A DNA stretch of 64,000 bases from Gentiana macrophylla (Eukaryota > Streptophyta > Magnoliopsida > Gentianales > Gentianaceae): contig CM047808.1 in NCBI GenBank assembly GCA_026214975.1, positions 2,656,073 to 2,720,072 on the forward strand. Reading direction: 5' to 3'. The position numbers and the translations under genes are program-made. The notes under the pieces were generated by a model. That model did not search any database, was not told where the DNA came from, and worked only from the letters and a program-made list of their open reading frames with translations. This document shows positions 1-11,213 of this stretch, one piece after another (position 1 is the stretch's first letter; each line of letters opens with the position of its first letter).

Positions 1-212
1 ATAGCCAACTGAAAATGTAACAAAAATTTGCATAGATGAAGGGTGTAATTGCCGAGGCGGAATGTTAGCGGACATAGAAACGCAAAAACCGTAAGCAAAA
101 GGGACCCCAAAACTTTCATTTAATCTTATCTTTGATAATGTTTACGGTATATAATATATTACACACAAAATACATAATATATCCCTGTGGAGGATCGGAG
201 GACAGACGTTAC

Positions 213-3200
213 CTCATCAAGAACTGGTTTAAGTTCCTTGTATCGCGTTTCTGCAAGATCAAAACCATCCTTTTCGTAGCTCCTAAAGTTGCATTCGATG
301 TCAAAACGGGCAATGTTACATACACTTAAAATTCACATTTAAGTTGCATTTAAAGCACATATGTCACCAAGTAAGCAAGTATGGTAGAAGATATATATAT
401 ATATATATACACACTTACCTTTCCGGTGTGTTGTGTATGTTCATATGCTGCCATCTGCCAGTACATATTAGTACGCTTATAGAAGTCTTTTAGTGTCTCT
501 CCTGGCTACAAATATTGAGGAAAACAAGTTAATTTCAAAAAATAACAACCTAATCGATTAAAGGTTAAGAAAATAACTATAATTTCAAAAAATCAATTGT
601 TTCATGCTGGAATTTTTTTATATTTGTTTTTCAGTGTGGTGTCGGGTAGGTGTGGTGTTGCGGTAAGTTAAATATGAGTAGAAAAAACGGCGTAGAATAA
701 AATACCACTGGTGTTCTCTGTGAATCAGAAAGGCCGAGGCTGACTCGGATTTGTTCGATTCGAGCTTTCTTCTCTTTCCTACGCAATTTTTTCCCTTCGC
801 CTTTAATTATAGCAACTGCATCTCCAGTTTCAACAGATGCACTTGCCTTTAAAAACAGCAACAACAAAAAAAAAAATCACGTGTTAATGATTAATAATTA
901 AGCAACCAAAAAATAAAAAAGTTGATGCATAATGAAAGTATGAGAGACCTCATCATCATCTTCATCCTCATCATCACTGTCATCTCCGCTCTCATCGTCT
1001 TCATTTTCAGAATCGTCTTCGTCTTCATCTTCATCCTCGTCCTCGTTTTCTGATTCTTCAACCCATTCAGATTCCGAGGCCTGATCACAGTTAATAAAAA
1101 TGAAGACTACGAAAAGAAAGACAAACGAAGGTTCATACAAGCATTTGCATCAGTTTCTTTTACCATATTTTCCGTATTTTACAGACTCAAACACCATTTT
1201 TCTCTGTTTTACAGAATCTCTATTTGAAGTGAAATGCATCAAAATCTCTACAAAGCGTAATTTGAATAGAGAACAACGTTTTTCTCGATTTCACAGAATC
1301 TCTATTTGGAGTAAAATGCATCAAAATCTCTACGAGGCATAATTACTTTACATATAGTTTTACTTGATAAAAAAAACATCACTTACTTGAATGATGCACT
1401 TCCATTCATCAAGTTTACTGAGATTAAGGGCATACAAGTCATCGAGGGTTATTTCTCGGTCTTTGATTTCCATCGTGCCGCCATAGATATACAGTGTATC
1501 TCTTCCGACAGCCATACACACGTTAATGCGTCCACAAGGCCTCACTACCTGGTAAATTGCTTCAAAATATAGTCAAAAGTGCAATGGATTATTGAAGGTA
1601 AAAGCTTGAGGGAATTCGATAGTCGAGAAAAACAAACCTCTGGCGATTCGGAATTTGTTGCAATGGATTTAGTACTACAATCAAGGGTATTTTCGTCAGG
1701 TTGATTTGTCAGTTTTCTGTTATCAACCGTAACGATATTTTTCATCTCAGAAGAGATGTCGTTTATGTTGGTTTCGATGTCCATGGATTCCTCGGCGTCG
1801 TCCATATTCACGTCTTCATTGTTTTCTGCACGCTTCTCCATGTCAATCTCTCTCATGCCATTGTCAACAGTTGGTTTGTTCGATTTCTCATCCCGGTTGT
1901 TCTTCAACTGCAAAAGCGAACAAATTTCAGTAACACATCCACATAGGGGTGTTAGTGAGCCGAGCTGCTCACAAGTAGTTCAATGTTCGGCTCAGTAAAG
2001 GCTCGTTGATATAGGAATTTATCTAACTCGAGCATCTTGTTAAAGAAAACAAGTTGAACTTGAGCATACTACAGCTTAAATCGAACGCTCACGACTCACG
2101 AGTATTGTCAACTTTTTTAAATATTTTATTTAACATAAATTATTAAGAGCTCCCATTTGTAAGAATTCAGGAAAAATACCTTTTCTTTTGTCGCCTTTCC
2201 TTTTCGTAGCTCCAAAGGGTACCTACAGCCAATTATTAAACCATTGAGAAAAATATTTTTCCTATTGTGGGGTGTTCTCAATGAGTTTTACTATCATTCA
2301 ATCAAAACATGACACGTGGCATGATTTTTGTATCTTGGTATTGCTCTGCTTTGTTTAAGGGCTTGTTTCTCTCACAAAACAAGCCACGTGTCGTGTTATA
2401 ATTGGATAATAGTGGATCTCCACGTTGAGGACACATCGCAATAGAATTTCCCTATATTACCGGTGTTAACGGAAAAATACCAGCGACGTGTGTCGAATTG
2501 GAAGCCGTAAAGCTCATTCAGAAACAAGCTCATCATGACATCACCTGAAAAGACAATTTTCTCGAAAATTTCAAAAGCGAATTCAAAGAACATAAGAGCT
2601 AGAAGCATTGGCGGATCTAGTATATAGAGGGTGGGGTCACGTGACCCCACCGAGATCCGGGGAATTTTCTTTTAATATTAAAACGCTGTAGTTTTGTTGA
2701 TAAAAAATGCAGATTTAGGCTTCGGTGATCCCATTGGAATTTTTTTTTAGATAAAAAATGTAGTTTTAGACTCCGGTGACACCTCTGAAACAAATTCCTA
2801 GATCCGCGATCTTAAGCATAATAAGGAGAACTAACCTCCCATTTCCATGTCCACAACTCCCCCAAATAGCAAAGCTCGTTTTTTATGAACACACATAGAA
2901 AAGCCGGCACGAGGTCCAGGAGGCATCCCGCTTTTCTTCACCTTTAATCATTGAAATACAAAAGCAAAATAAGCTTCTGAAAATAATATATATCTAGCCA
3001 ACGTGAAATCGACATGACTAAAATCAGCCACCAAGACTGTTGCGTATTAACATGAATAAAATTGTTCTAAAAGGGGCAAATGAGTAAATTACTAGCCTTA
3101 TTCCACTCCCAAGTTCTTGGATCAAGAGACCATAAGTCCGCATGCACGTTTCCTTTCTCCGAGCTGGTTTTATCAGAAGAAACTTCTTTCGAGTAGCCAC

Positions 3201-5885
3201 CATATAAAAATATCTGCAGTAGTACCAAATAACCAAAAGAGTGTATTACTTTCTGGTAATATCTTGTTCGACAAGTTTTAACAAATGAAAAATAACACAA
3301 AAAACGACAAACTTCAAGCAGAATTCAGTAAAAGCGAAAGCACGGTCTCACGTAAAACAAGCGTTTTTAACGGGCTTCTTCGAGATTCACTTACTTCGTC
3401 CTGGTTAACAAAAACTGAAAACCACTCCTAGCACTTGGCCACATGCATCCCGGTGTAGGTTTTATCTCTTGCCACTACAAAAACAACAACATCAATAAGC
3501 CAAGGCCAAAAAAAAAAAAAAAAAAAAAAAAAAACGTAGTGTTAAAGAAAATAGTTTGTCAAACCTTAAACGAGTCCAGATCGAAGACATGGAGATCATT
3601 AAAGTACCTGCAGGCACAGAGTCCTTCGTAGAGTTAATTATAACCAGAAAAGTCCTTTACTTTTTATGTACTGATGATTAAGTGGGACAAATAAGTCCTT
3701 TCCCATGGATGTTTCCTTTACTTTTTAGCAGTACAGAGCACCATTAGGGAAAAACAAAGCTAGTCAAGTAACCGGATTTATACACTCACACGGTCACGGC
3801 ATGTATTAATAAACACCGAAAATAAAAATAATCAAACAGTCAAAGAAGATAAACAACCTAACTTCTCTAAGAGTATCATAAAAGCCTCCAAATACAATAA
3901 TCTTGTGCTTATACAAAATCTGCGAAAGAACAAAACATTTACACATTTAGTTAGCAAAACATAATTATCAGAATATAAGCATAACAAGAACATCCTCTCA
4001 AAAAGAAAACAAAATCTTGGTTATCGAAAAGCAACCACACCAAGAATGGCATGGAATGATGTAATCTAAACTCGGAGCATTAAACTTACCATTCTATGAC
4101 CGGAACGTGGGCTTGGGCACCCTTTGTAATTTAGTTGTTCCCACTGGTTTGTTTTCAAGTCCAACGACCAAAAATCCTGCAAGATGAGCTCGAAGTGTTA
4201 AGGCTACTAACACTTACAACCCTCAGAATAAAACAGAGAAAGTAATATTCCCCACAAAAGGAAAGATACATACCTTGTAGTGATGGAAACGCTCTTGATT
4301 CGGCGATGTAAATTCACCACCTGTAAAATCACATTCAGCAATAAGCTTCGTCAGAATTCCTCAAACACACCATAAATTGTTATGAGAGTAATAAATCAAA
4401 TTTGTAAAAGAAATAGAAGAAAAGAAATTATGCATGCTCAGCTTCAGAATTATACCGAAAATGTAGAGATAATTCTTCCAGCAAACAGCTTGATGTGCAC
4501 TACGAGGCGGTGGACTATTCGGGCTGGAGATCAATTTCCACTGTTCCTTTTCTACATCATACCGATAGAGATCACCGTATACAAATGTCTGCAATAATTA
4601 ATCCCCACATAAACTAAGCCCCATTAGTTTTCAATGGAGAACCGCAAATACAAATACCAACTACAAAAACTAAAAATCTGCTATACTAACAGGCTAAGAA
4701 CATTTTCCTTCCTACTAAAGTACAATTTTCTTCTTAAGTCTATCGGAGCATTTCAAATGAACTTTGATACTGAATTTGAAAAAAAAAAAAAAAAAAAACT
4801 AACCTCCAGAATACAAACAATGAACAATTTTACAAAACTAACTCTGCACCTTAAAGAATAAACTTTTAAAAGGCAATATAACATGGACATACAGAATATT
4901 CAAGAAAAATCTAACACTTGTTTCTAAAAAGCAAAAATAGTACTAACAATCTGGAGAGAAAAAAAAGACTTAAACTTCAAATTAGGCTCATCGTCTATTT
5001 ATTTAGTGCAAGACATGTATATAAGATGCTGTGGAGAAATTCTACTACGGAGACTCGTTAACAAGAAGCTCCGCCAACATCTCATCAAAACACGACATGT
5101 AGCATCAAACCCACCACAAATAAGCTCATAAACAAAGTAAGCCACTCGGCAATTGAATTTCCCGGAAAATTCGATTGTGGAGACTACTTAACGAGGAGTT
5201 TCACTTACATCCGATCAAAACACAACATGCGGCATCAAACAAGCTCAGAAACAAAGTATGCCACCACAAGCACACTAAAATCATGCCATGTATTAAACAC
5301 ATTCTTCTCCAGCAATATCCAAGTAAAGCAACAAACTTTGAGCAATGCATATATTCGTTCATATCAGAAAAATTGGAATACTATTGCTGAAAAATCCATT
5401 ATCTCTGCATTCAAAAGCAAAGAAACTGACCTTCTGGCCGTTATAAAATTCTCCACCATAGAGTATCAACTCAGTTTCTTTCAAAGGATTGACATTCAGC
5501 TGAACAACCATAAAAGATAATTATCATTAGAACACAATTCAGCATAACTACAAAAAGATTGAAACTTTAACGAGAATTACAGAACAATTCGATCTCGGAG
5601 ACGGCCTTGGAGCATTTTCTTCAATAATGATTTCCTTCTTCTTAGCATCCTCCTTTTGTATACTAATCTGAGCTTCCAAAAAATTCCGAAAAAATAAAAA
5701 TTATTAACAAAACAATCAATCATCAACTGGGGAAAAAAAGGGATATACAGTACCAATATAGCATCAATGTCGTCTTCAGGAGAAATTTTCTTTGATTCCC
5801 TGCGCGCTCTTTTTTCCTCTGCTTTAGCTGTTCTTCTCTCTGTCTTCTCTTTTCCTTTTCCTGGCTTCTTGTTCTTCTTCCCCAT
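213..5885 (-). CDS. Kelch-repeat protein, KLHDC4-like (C-terminal exons off the left edge)
   Basis: Nineteen exons can be chained by splice sites and phase: 5885-5754, 5667-5581, 5499-5431, 4588-4456, 4320-4274, 4176-4090, 3919-3858, 3607-3565, 3474-3395, 3213-3097, 2941-2836, 2544-2481, 2222-2180, 1907-1638, 1548-1387, 1080-949, 846-706, 505-419 and 282-213. They encode about 645 residues, after which a GT donor leads out of the window. The start is the ATG at 5885, followed by a Lys-rich stretch (MGKKNKKPGKGKEK). Kelch blades with paired Gly are visible at about residues 84 (ILYGGE), 136 (YLYIFGG), 193 (IIVFGG), 248 (IFLYGG), 309 (ALLFGG) and 465 (LYIYGG). A 90-residue polar insert (exon 14) and a 44-residue Asp/Glu-rich block (exon 16) precede a C-terminal segment (YWQMAAYEHTQHTGK) typical of the DUF4110 domain. 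The family is a predicted protein-binding beta-propeller; its cellular role in plants is not known to me. Exon 9 lacks one T in a T-run and exon 19 has one extra G; both shift the frame. The intron at 3096-2942 has a GC donor. Family identity is secure; intactness is not. Confidence 0.88.
391..411. repeat. (AT)n microsatellite
   Basis: About 20 bases of alternating A and T in an intron of the kelch gene, between its exons at 419-505 and 213-282. Confidence 0.8.
1944..2110. repeat. hAT-like non-autonomous fragment in a kelch-gene intron
   Basis: Begins taggggtgttagtgagccg and is rich in gagc/gctc words. This is the same style as the left end of the element at 7477-7944 (taggggtgtac). The right end is not clearly recognisable, so the fragment may be truncated. 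It lies in the intron between exons 2222-2180 and 1907-1638. Confidence 0.4.
2263..2443. repeat. MITE-like inverted-repeat element in a kelch-gene intron
   Basis: The left end tattgtggggtgttctcaa and the reverse complement of the right end (tattgcgatgtgtcctcaa) match at most positions, giving about 19-bp terminal inverted repeats around 180 bp. Internal arms catgacacgtggcat and gccacgtgtcgtgt are also inverted. No coding potential. I could not define a target duplication, so the superfamily is open. Confidence 0.55.
2607..2810. repeat. MITE (ggcggatctag ends) in a kelch-gene intron
   Basis: The left end attggcggatctag and right end ctagatccgcgat are inverted copies. The same terminal words bound the element at 39271-39434, so this is a dispersed family. 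A perfect 16-bp palindrome (ggggtcacgtgacccc) containing a CACGTG core sits at 2633-2648. The element lies in the intron between exons 2941-2836 and 2544-2481. Confidence 0.65.
3508..3534. repeat. A27 homopolymer in an intron
   Basis: Uninterrupted run of A between exons 3607-3565 and 3474-3395 (a T-run in transcript sense). It lies 33 bases upstream of the acceptor of exon 3474-3395, so it probably forms part of that polypyrimidine tract. Confidence 0.8.
5036..5270. repeat. Imperfect direct duplication (~110 bp x2) in intron 3 of the kelch gene
   Basis: Two diverged neighbouring copies share the words ggagact, atcaaaacac, catcaaac, aagctca and aaacaaagta in the same order: about 5036-5150 and 5159-5270. 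Some words (atcaaaaca, gacatgt) also resemble the MITE at 2263-2443. No coding signal. This is the largest intron (5430-4589). Confidence 0.5.
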
Positions 5886-7364
5886 TTGAATTTATTTTCT
5901 TTGCTTCTTTTTCTCGTCGTTTCTCCTTTCAGAATTCAGCTTCAGCGGCTCAGGGATGAAGGGGGAGTTCTTGAGGAGCTAGTGACAGTGTCAGCGCCGC
6001 TTCGTTTTGGGGAAATTTTTGTTTGAGTAATTGAGTCACTCATGTTTGTATTCATAATCAGTTTAGTACCTGAGGTTTCAAAATAAACCATTAGCCTAAG
6101 GGTATTTACGGAAGCTCTACATGGTGCCATATCTTTAAAATGAAATAAAAAATAGAATTTACACCAAATAAATTTTTTAACAAAGGCTCTATTCTTATTT
6201 ATTTTTAGGGATATGAACAGTGCATCTCCACATTTAAAATGCACTATTCACGTCCTAAACATATTTAATTATAAAAAATTATAGGGATAAGGAAAAAAGA
6301 TACTGCTGGAGTGCAATAATAAATATTTAATGTATATGGATATAGTTGTGAAGTTAGAATATATATTATTTAATAGTATTTGAAATATTATAAATAATGA
6401 TAGGGATACTGCTATGGAGTGTTTTGAATTGAAACGTTATAAAAAAGGATTATGTATTATCTTATATTATTTTAGGTATAAAATAAGGTAAGATCCGCTA
6501 ATAATGCCTAAGTTTTTTATTCCAAATTCCAATGATTAAGAGTTTAACCATTTTTTTAGAAATAAAAGATATTGATTATCACATCGCCCGTCAGTGCAAG
6601 AAGAGGAGGCGAAGTTCTTCAATCTTTAAGATCATTCAAACTTTGTTTCTTTTTTTGTCAAAAGGGATCGGTATATTGCCCCGCGTCTAACAAACGAGGA
6701 ACTAGCATGTGAAAAAAAGGATGAGGCTGGGGAGAGAAAGGAGGTTGCGAAGGGGGATGGGGTAGGTGAAACAGTGAACACGGGAGGAAGAAGGGAAGGA
6801 TGGATGTGAAGACATTTTAGTCATTTTAGATCATTAGTGAAAGAGTAGCTCTGGTGTTACCATTTTTAGCCCTGACATTACCAAGTGCCAAAGTTCTACA
6901 ATCATCGATAATCTTCTCAATTGGAGAATAATCTAAATCTACATTTGATAGCTTTTGGTGAGCCAGGAGCGTGTCTTCTTCAAATACTACGTTGAAAAAA
7001 CCCAAGTAAAGGCAAGAACAATAGCATGTTACATGGCCAAGATTTCTCTGATGAGCACATCAAATTTCTCATCTAACTTCATAGAATAACTATGGAGAAT
7101 GAATGACTCAATTGTTGTTGGTACCAAACCACCAACTATTGTCCAATCATTCCTCGTTGCAAAGTCAACATTAATTTCACATTACATGCTTATGGCTTAC
7201 TCCAATTCCCATGGTAATTTTCCTGGGCCGGGGAGTTGGGTTTCCATCGATGTGCCTTAATGTAAGATTGGGCTTCTACATAGGCCTGGGAGAACCTCTC
7301 TAGCTTGAGATTTCGAGTCTCGCGTGTCTACCATTTCACCACCAATGGTGTTAATGTTGGGTTG
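5886..7364. other. Intergenic region upstream of the kelch gene
   Basis: About 1.5 kb without a convincing gene. The part next to 5886 must contain the kelch promoter on the minus strand, but I see no clear TATA box. Bases 6250-6550 are strongly AT-rich. Bases 6690-6830 are purine-rich (ggagg and gaagg words). No conserved protein segment or RNA gene was recognised. Confidence 0.6.
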
Positions 7365-7372
7365 TATTCAAT

Positions 7373-8385
7373 CAAGGCCGGCCCAATGCATAGGCGGATT
7401 AGGCGGCGGCCGAAGGCCCACCTCCCGGGGGTCCGAAATTATATGTTTCGTAAAAAAAATCCGTGTAGATTCAGTGTAGGGGTGTACTCTCTAGGGCTTG
7501 AGCTCGACTCGACTAAAAAAGTTCGGGCTCGCTCGGCTCGAGCTCGATCGAGCCTTAAAAGGTAAGATCGAACTCGACTCGCAAAGTACTCGATATAGCT
7601 TGACTCGACTCGTAAGCTCGATTATTTTTCTAGAATTCATTTAATTTTTAATGAAATATGGCAAGATCGAGCTCGACTCGTCTAATACTCGACTCGAATA
7701 ATATTTTTTTAATTATGAAAAATAATTCTTCATAATAAATTTAATTAATTAAATAATTATTTAATCAAGCTCGATTAAGCTCGCGAGCTACTCAATTAAT
7801 ATATTTTAAAACTCGAGATCGGCTCGGTTAATTGATCGAGTAGCTCGACTCGAGCTCGAATTCGAAAAAACCGAATCGAGTCGATCTCTCTTGTGGGTCG
7901 AGTACGGAGTAGCTCACGAGTAGCCCACCTCATTTACAGCTCTAATTCAATCTCATCAAACCTAATATAGTGTGTTAATTTTTTTTACTTGAATTGATAA
8001 ATACCCAAATTGTAGTCCACTAATATAATGTGTTAAAAAAATATCTGAATTGAGACAGGGTCAAATTCTAGGCCCAAATTTATAATAACTCATATGCAAT
8101 TATGCATCAAATTGAATTTCATAGATGCACCCGTTTAGCCAAGAGTGTTTAGCTTTCTGGGGCGTTGCCCTTGACCCACCACGACTGATCGGCAACCCAA
8201 TTGCAAACAATAACAATATACGAAAAAATATCTAACATCAATGAATTTGAATCTTGTATCTGAAGATTTAGAAGCATGATGTTGAAGTAATCTTTTGTAA
8301 GTATGTTTTCGACCAAAAAAATCGATCTAAAAGGCCTCATTCGGAGAAGTCGTCGAAGGCCCAGAAATACCCAAGGTTGGCCCTG
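7373..8385. mobile_element. hAT-type non-autonomous transposon, 1,013 bp, with 8-bp target duplication
   Basis: The left end caaggccggccc and the right end (ttggccctg, reverse complement cagggccaa) form imperfect terminal inverted repeats. Eight-base direct repeats flank them: tattcaat at 7365-7372 and ttttcaat at 8386-8393, one mismatch. Eight-base duplications are characteristic of hAT transposition. The GC-rich left end (ggcggattaggcggcggccg) is of a kind common at ends of plant hAT/ZMYM-associated elements. No transposase is encoded, so it must have been mobilised in trans. A second element is nested at 7477-7944. Confidence 0.75.
7477..7944. mobile_element. Nested hAT-like element rich in gctcgactcg words
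   Basis: Runs from taggggtgtac to tacagctcta. Flanks are attcagtg (7469-7476) and attcaatc (7945-7952), six of eight identical, which suits an old 8-bp duplication. The interior is built from alternating gagctcga and ctcgactcg words on both strands. It lies inside the 7373-8385 element and is therefore younger than it. Confidence 0.6.
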
Positions 8386-8397
8386 TTTTCAATTAAC

Positions 8398-9240
8398 GTA
8401 AAGTATTTTTCACTATCTGAAGTTTGAGTGTAATGATATATATAGAACAACTAATACAGATCATATCTAGATACAATCTTATCTGAACTAATACACATAT
8501 AAGGTTGAGTAGTTACAATTTCAACAAACACACATATTCCATATATATCTCTATTATGGCCTCTCAAGTAGGACTTTAAGACCGAAGGCCTAACTTGCAT
8601 TTGAACACATCAAGCGTATGACATGACAATGGATTGGTAAGAATATTAGCAAGTTGATCATGTGACGATCGTGTGAAACATGAAGAATTCCCTTGTTTAC
8701 TTGATCTCAAATAAAGTGATAGTCAACGATCCACGTGCTTCATACATGAATGAAAAACAAGTTTAACACGAGGACGAGTAGCCCCCATGTTATCATAGTA
8801 AAGAATTGTAGAACTTGAACAAGCCACACGACGAAATTCACCAAAAGTGTGGTAATCCAATTTAATTCAACGGTTGTAGCAAAAGCGGAGCGGTACTCAA
8901 CTTCAGTGGGTGGCGTGCACTAGTATATACGTTGCTTTATTACCTCCGCAATCAACGTTAGAAAAAGTATGCAAAACACGTAGAGACAACTTCAAACTAG
9001 GATACCAACTTTTAGCGTTTTCCAGGCCCCAATGAACAATTGTAGGGCATGCATGTATTTTGACAATTTATGAACAGCATATGTAATATTGGGCCGAGTT
9101 AATAATAGATATTGTAGACTACGAGAACCATTCTATACTAAGATGAATCATCAAACAACGCATCAGTGAGCTGAAGTGTAGGGTTGCGGCTAATAGAGCA
9201 CATGAGAAAAATGACATTCAAGCGATAAGAGATAAAGATG
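8398..9240 (-). pseudogene. Ty1-copia 3' end relic (RNase H end plus LTR)
   Basis: On the minus strand, translation around 8600-8900 gives copia RNase H landmarks in order, with stops and frame changes between: YYDNMGATR, then FHSCMKHVDR, then HDQLANILTNPLS. Around 9090-9120 a trace of the LLLTRPDI-type motif is seen. The segment 8398-8530 starts on the minus strand as tgttgaaattgtaac and probably belongs to the 3' LTR. The hAT element ends immediately to its left. Confidence 0.6.
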
Positions 9241-9360
9241 ACATTCACACAAGAGATATGATAGAGTGTTAGATGGATGATATCAACTTAATTTTATAGT
9301 GTTTATCTTTATTTATTCAAATAAATAATGATAGTTATATCTTTGTTAGGATTCCTCCTA

Positions 9361-10998
9361 TATAAAATATAAAAGATGCCCGAAAAACACAATGGAAAAC
9401 ACTGTGAAACTGATGGTTTATCAAATTATGCAAATGTAGAAAACTAACGTTTTATTGAATTATGCAACTGTTGAATTACAACTGGTATTGATACTCCCAC
9501 CGTTTATTAACTGTCGCATTTGAAGAAAAAATAAATGTTATTTTTTGGATGAATCAGTCACTTTTTAGTTTAAGGTTAGTCATTTTTGGATGAATATGGT
9601 CAATTATTTTTTCTCCAAATGTAATGATTAAAAAAAAGCGGAGGAGTAGTAAATTGGTAGACTAAAAGATAATGACGGGTAAAATATAAAAGATGCCCGA
9701 AAAACACAATGGAAAACACTGTGAAAGCTGATGGTTTATCAAATTATGCAAATGTAGTTTTGACTCTAAAACTAACGTTTTATTGAATTATGCAACTATT
9801 GAATTACAACTGGTATTGATACTCCCACCGTTTATTAACTGTCGCATTTGAAGAAAAAATAAATGTTATTTTTGGATGAACGCAGTCGACTTTTTAGTAT
9901 AAGGTTAGTCATTTTTGGATGAATATGGTCAATTATTTTTTCTCCAAATGTGATGCAGGTTAAAAAAGCGGGAGGAGTAGTAAATTGGTAGACTAAAAGA
10001 TAATGACGGGTAAAATATAAAAGATGCCCGAAAAACACAATGGAAAACACTGTGAAACTGATGGTTTATCAAATTATGCAAATGTAGTTTTGACTCTAAA
10101 ACTAACGTTTTATTGAATTATGCAACTATTGAATTACAACTGGTATTGATACTCCCACCGTTTATTAACTGTCGCATTTGAAGAAAAAATAAATGTTATT
10201 TTTTGGATGAACCTGGTCACTTTTTAGTTTAAGGTTAGTCATTTTTTGGATGAATATGGTCAATTATTTTTTTCTCCAAATGTGATGATTTAAAAAAGCG
10301 GAGGAATAGTAAATTGGTAGACTAACGAGATAATGACGGGTAAAATATAAAAGATGCCCGAAAAACACAATGAAAAACACTGTGAAACTGATGGTTTATC
10401 AAATTATGCAAATGTAGTTTTGACTCTAAAACTAACGTTTTATTGAATTATGCAACTATTGAATTACAACTGGTATTGATACTCCCACCGTTTATTAACT
10501 GTCGCATTTGAAGAAAAAATAAATGTTATTTTTTGGATGAACCTGGTCACTTTTTAGTTTAAGGTTAGTCATTTTTTGGATGAATACGGTCAATTATTTT
10601 TTTCTCCAAATGTGTGATTTAAAAAAGCGGAGGAGTAGTAAATTGGTAGACTAACGAGATAATGACGGGTAAAATATATAAGATGCCCGAAAAACACAAT
10701 GGAAAACACTGTGAAAGCGATGGTTTATCAAATTATGCAAATGTAGTTTTGACTCTAAAACTAACGTTTTATTGAATTATGCAACTATTGAATTACAAAC
10801 TGGTATTGATACTCCCACCGTTTATTAAGCGTCGCATTTGAAGAAAAAATAAATGTTATTTTTGGATGAACTCGTCACTTTTAGTTTAAGGTTAGTCGTT
10901 TTTGGATGAATATGGTCAATTATTTTTTCTCCAAATGTGACAGTTAAAAAAAACGGAGGGAGTAGTAAATTGGTAGACTAACAGATAATGACGGGTAA
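9361..10998. repeat. Five tandem ~330-bp units, each containing a Stowaway-type MITE
   Basis: The word agatgcccgaaaaacacaat recurs at about 9374, 9691, 10022, 10352 and 10681, giving periods of 317, 331, 330 and 329 bp. The last unit ends at gacgggtaaag near 10998. Each unit carries a ~155-bp MITE from tactcccaccgttt to cggaggagta, at about 9492-9648, 9820-9979, 10150-10308, 10480-10637 and 10810-10964. The ends match the Stowaway TACTCCCTCCGT type. Units differ by scattered substitutions and short indels. The MITE sits at the same place in every unit, so it inserted before the array expanded. Confidence 0.95.
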
Positions 10999-11213
10999 AG
11001 GGATTATTGAGGCATGTGTCGAGTGAACAAGGATAATATTTGAAAGCGGATGAAGAGATGGTTCACCATTGTTAAGCTACCAAACCCTTGCCCTATTAAA
11101 AATATTTGAAAGCGGAAGAAGGGAGGGTTCAACATTGTTAAGGTACCGAACCCTCGTACTATCTCTCTGACACCATATGAACAGACTCTCAAATGTGCAT
11201 GCGCATCCTCCGA

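Noticed and set aside
891..1140. Met/Lys-rich and Asp/Glu-rich overlapping minus-strand frames
   Set aside because: The acidic frame is the real kelch exon 949-1080; the Met/Lys-rich frame is its out-of-phase shadow from a GAx repeat.
3443..3631. Plus-strand frame with a poly-Lys run
   Set aside because: It is the A27 homopolymer and antisense of kelch exons; no homology.
9361..10998. Centromeric satellite or CRISPR-like array
   Set aside because: Only five units of ~330 bp with an embedded MITE; no short spacers and no satellite-scale array. This is plant nuclear DNA.
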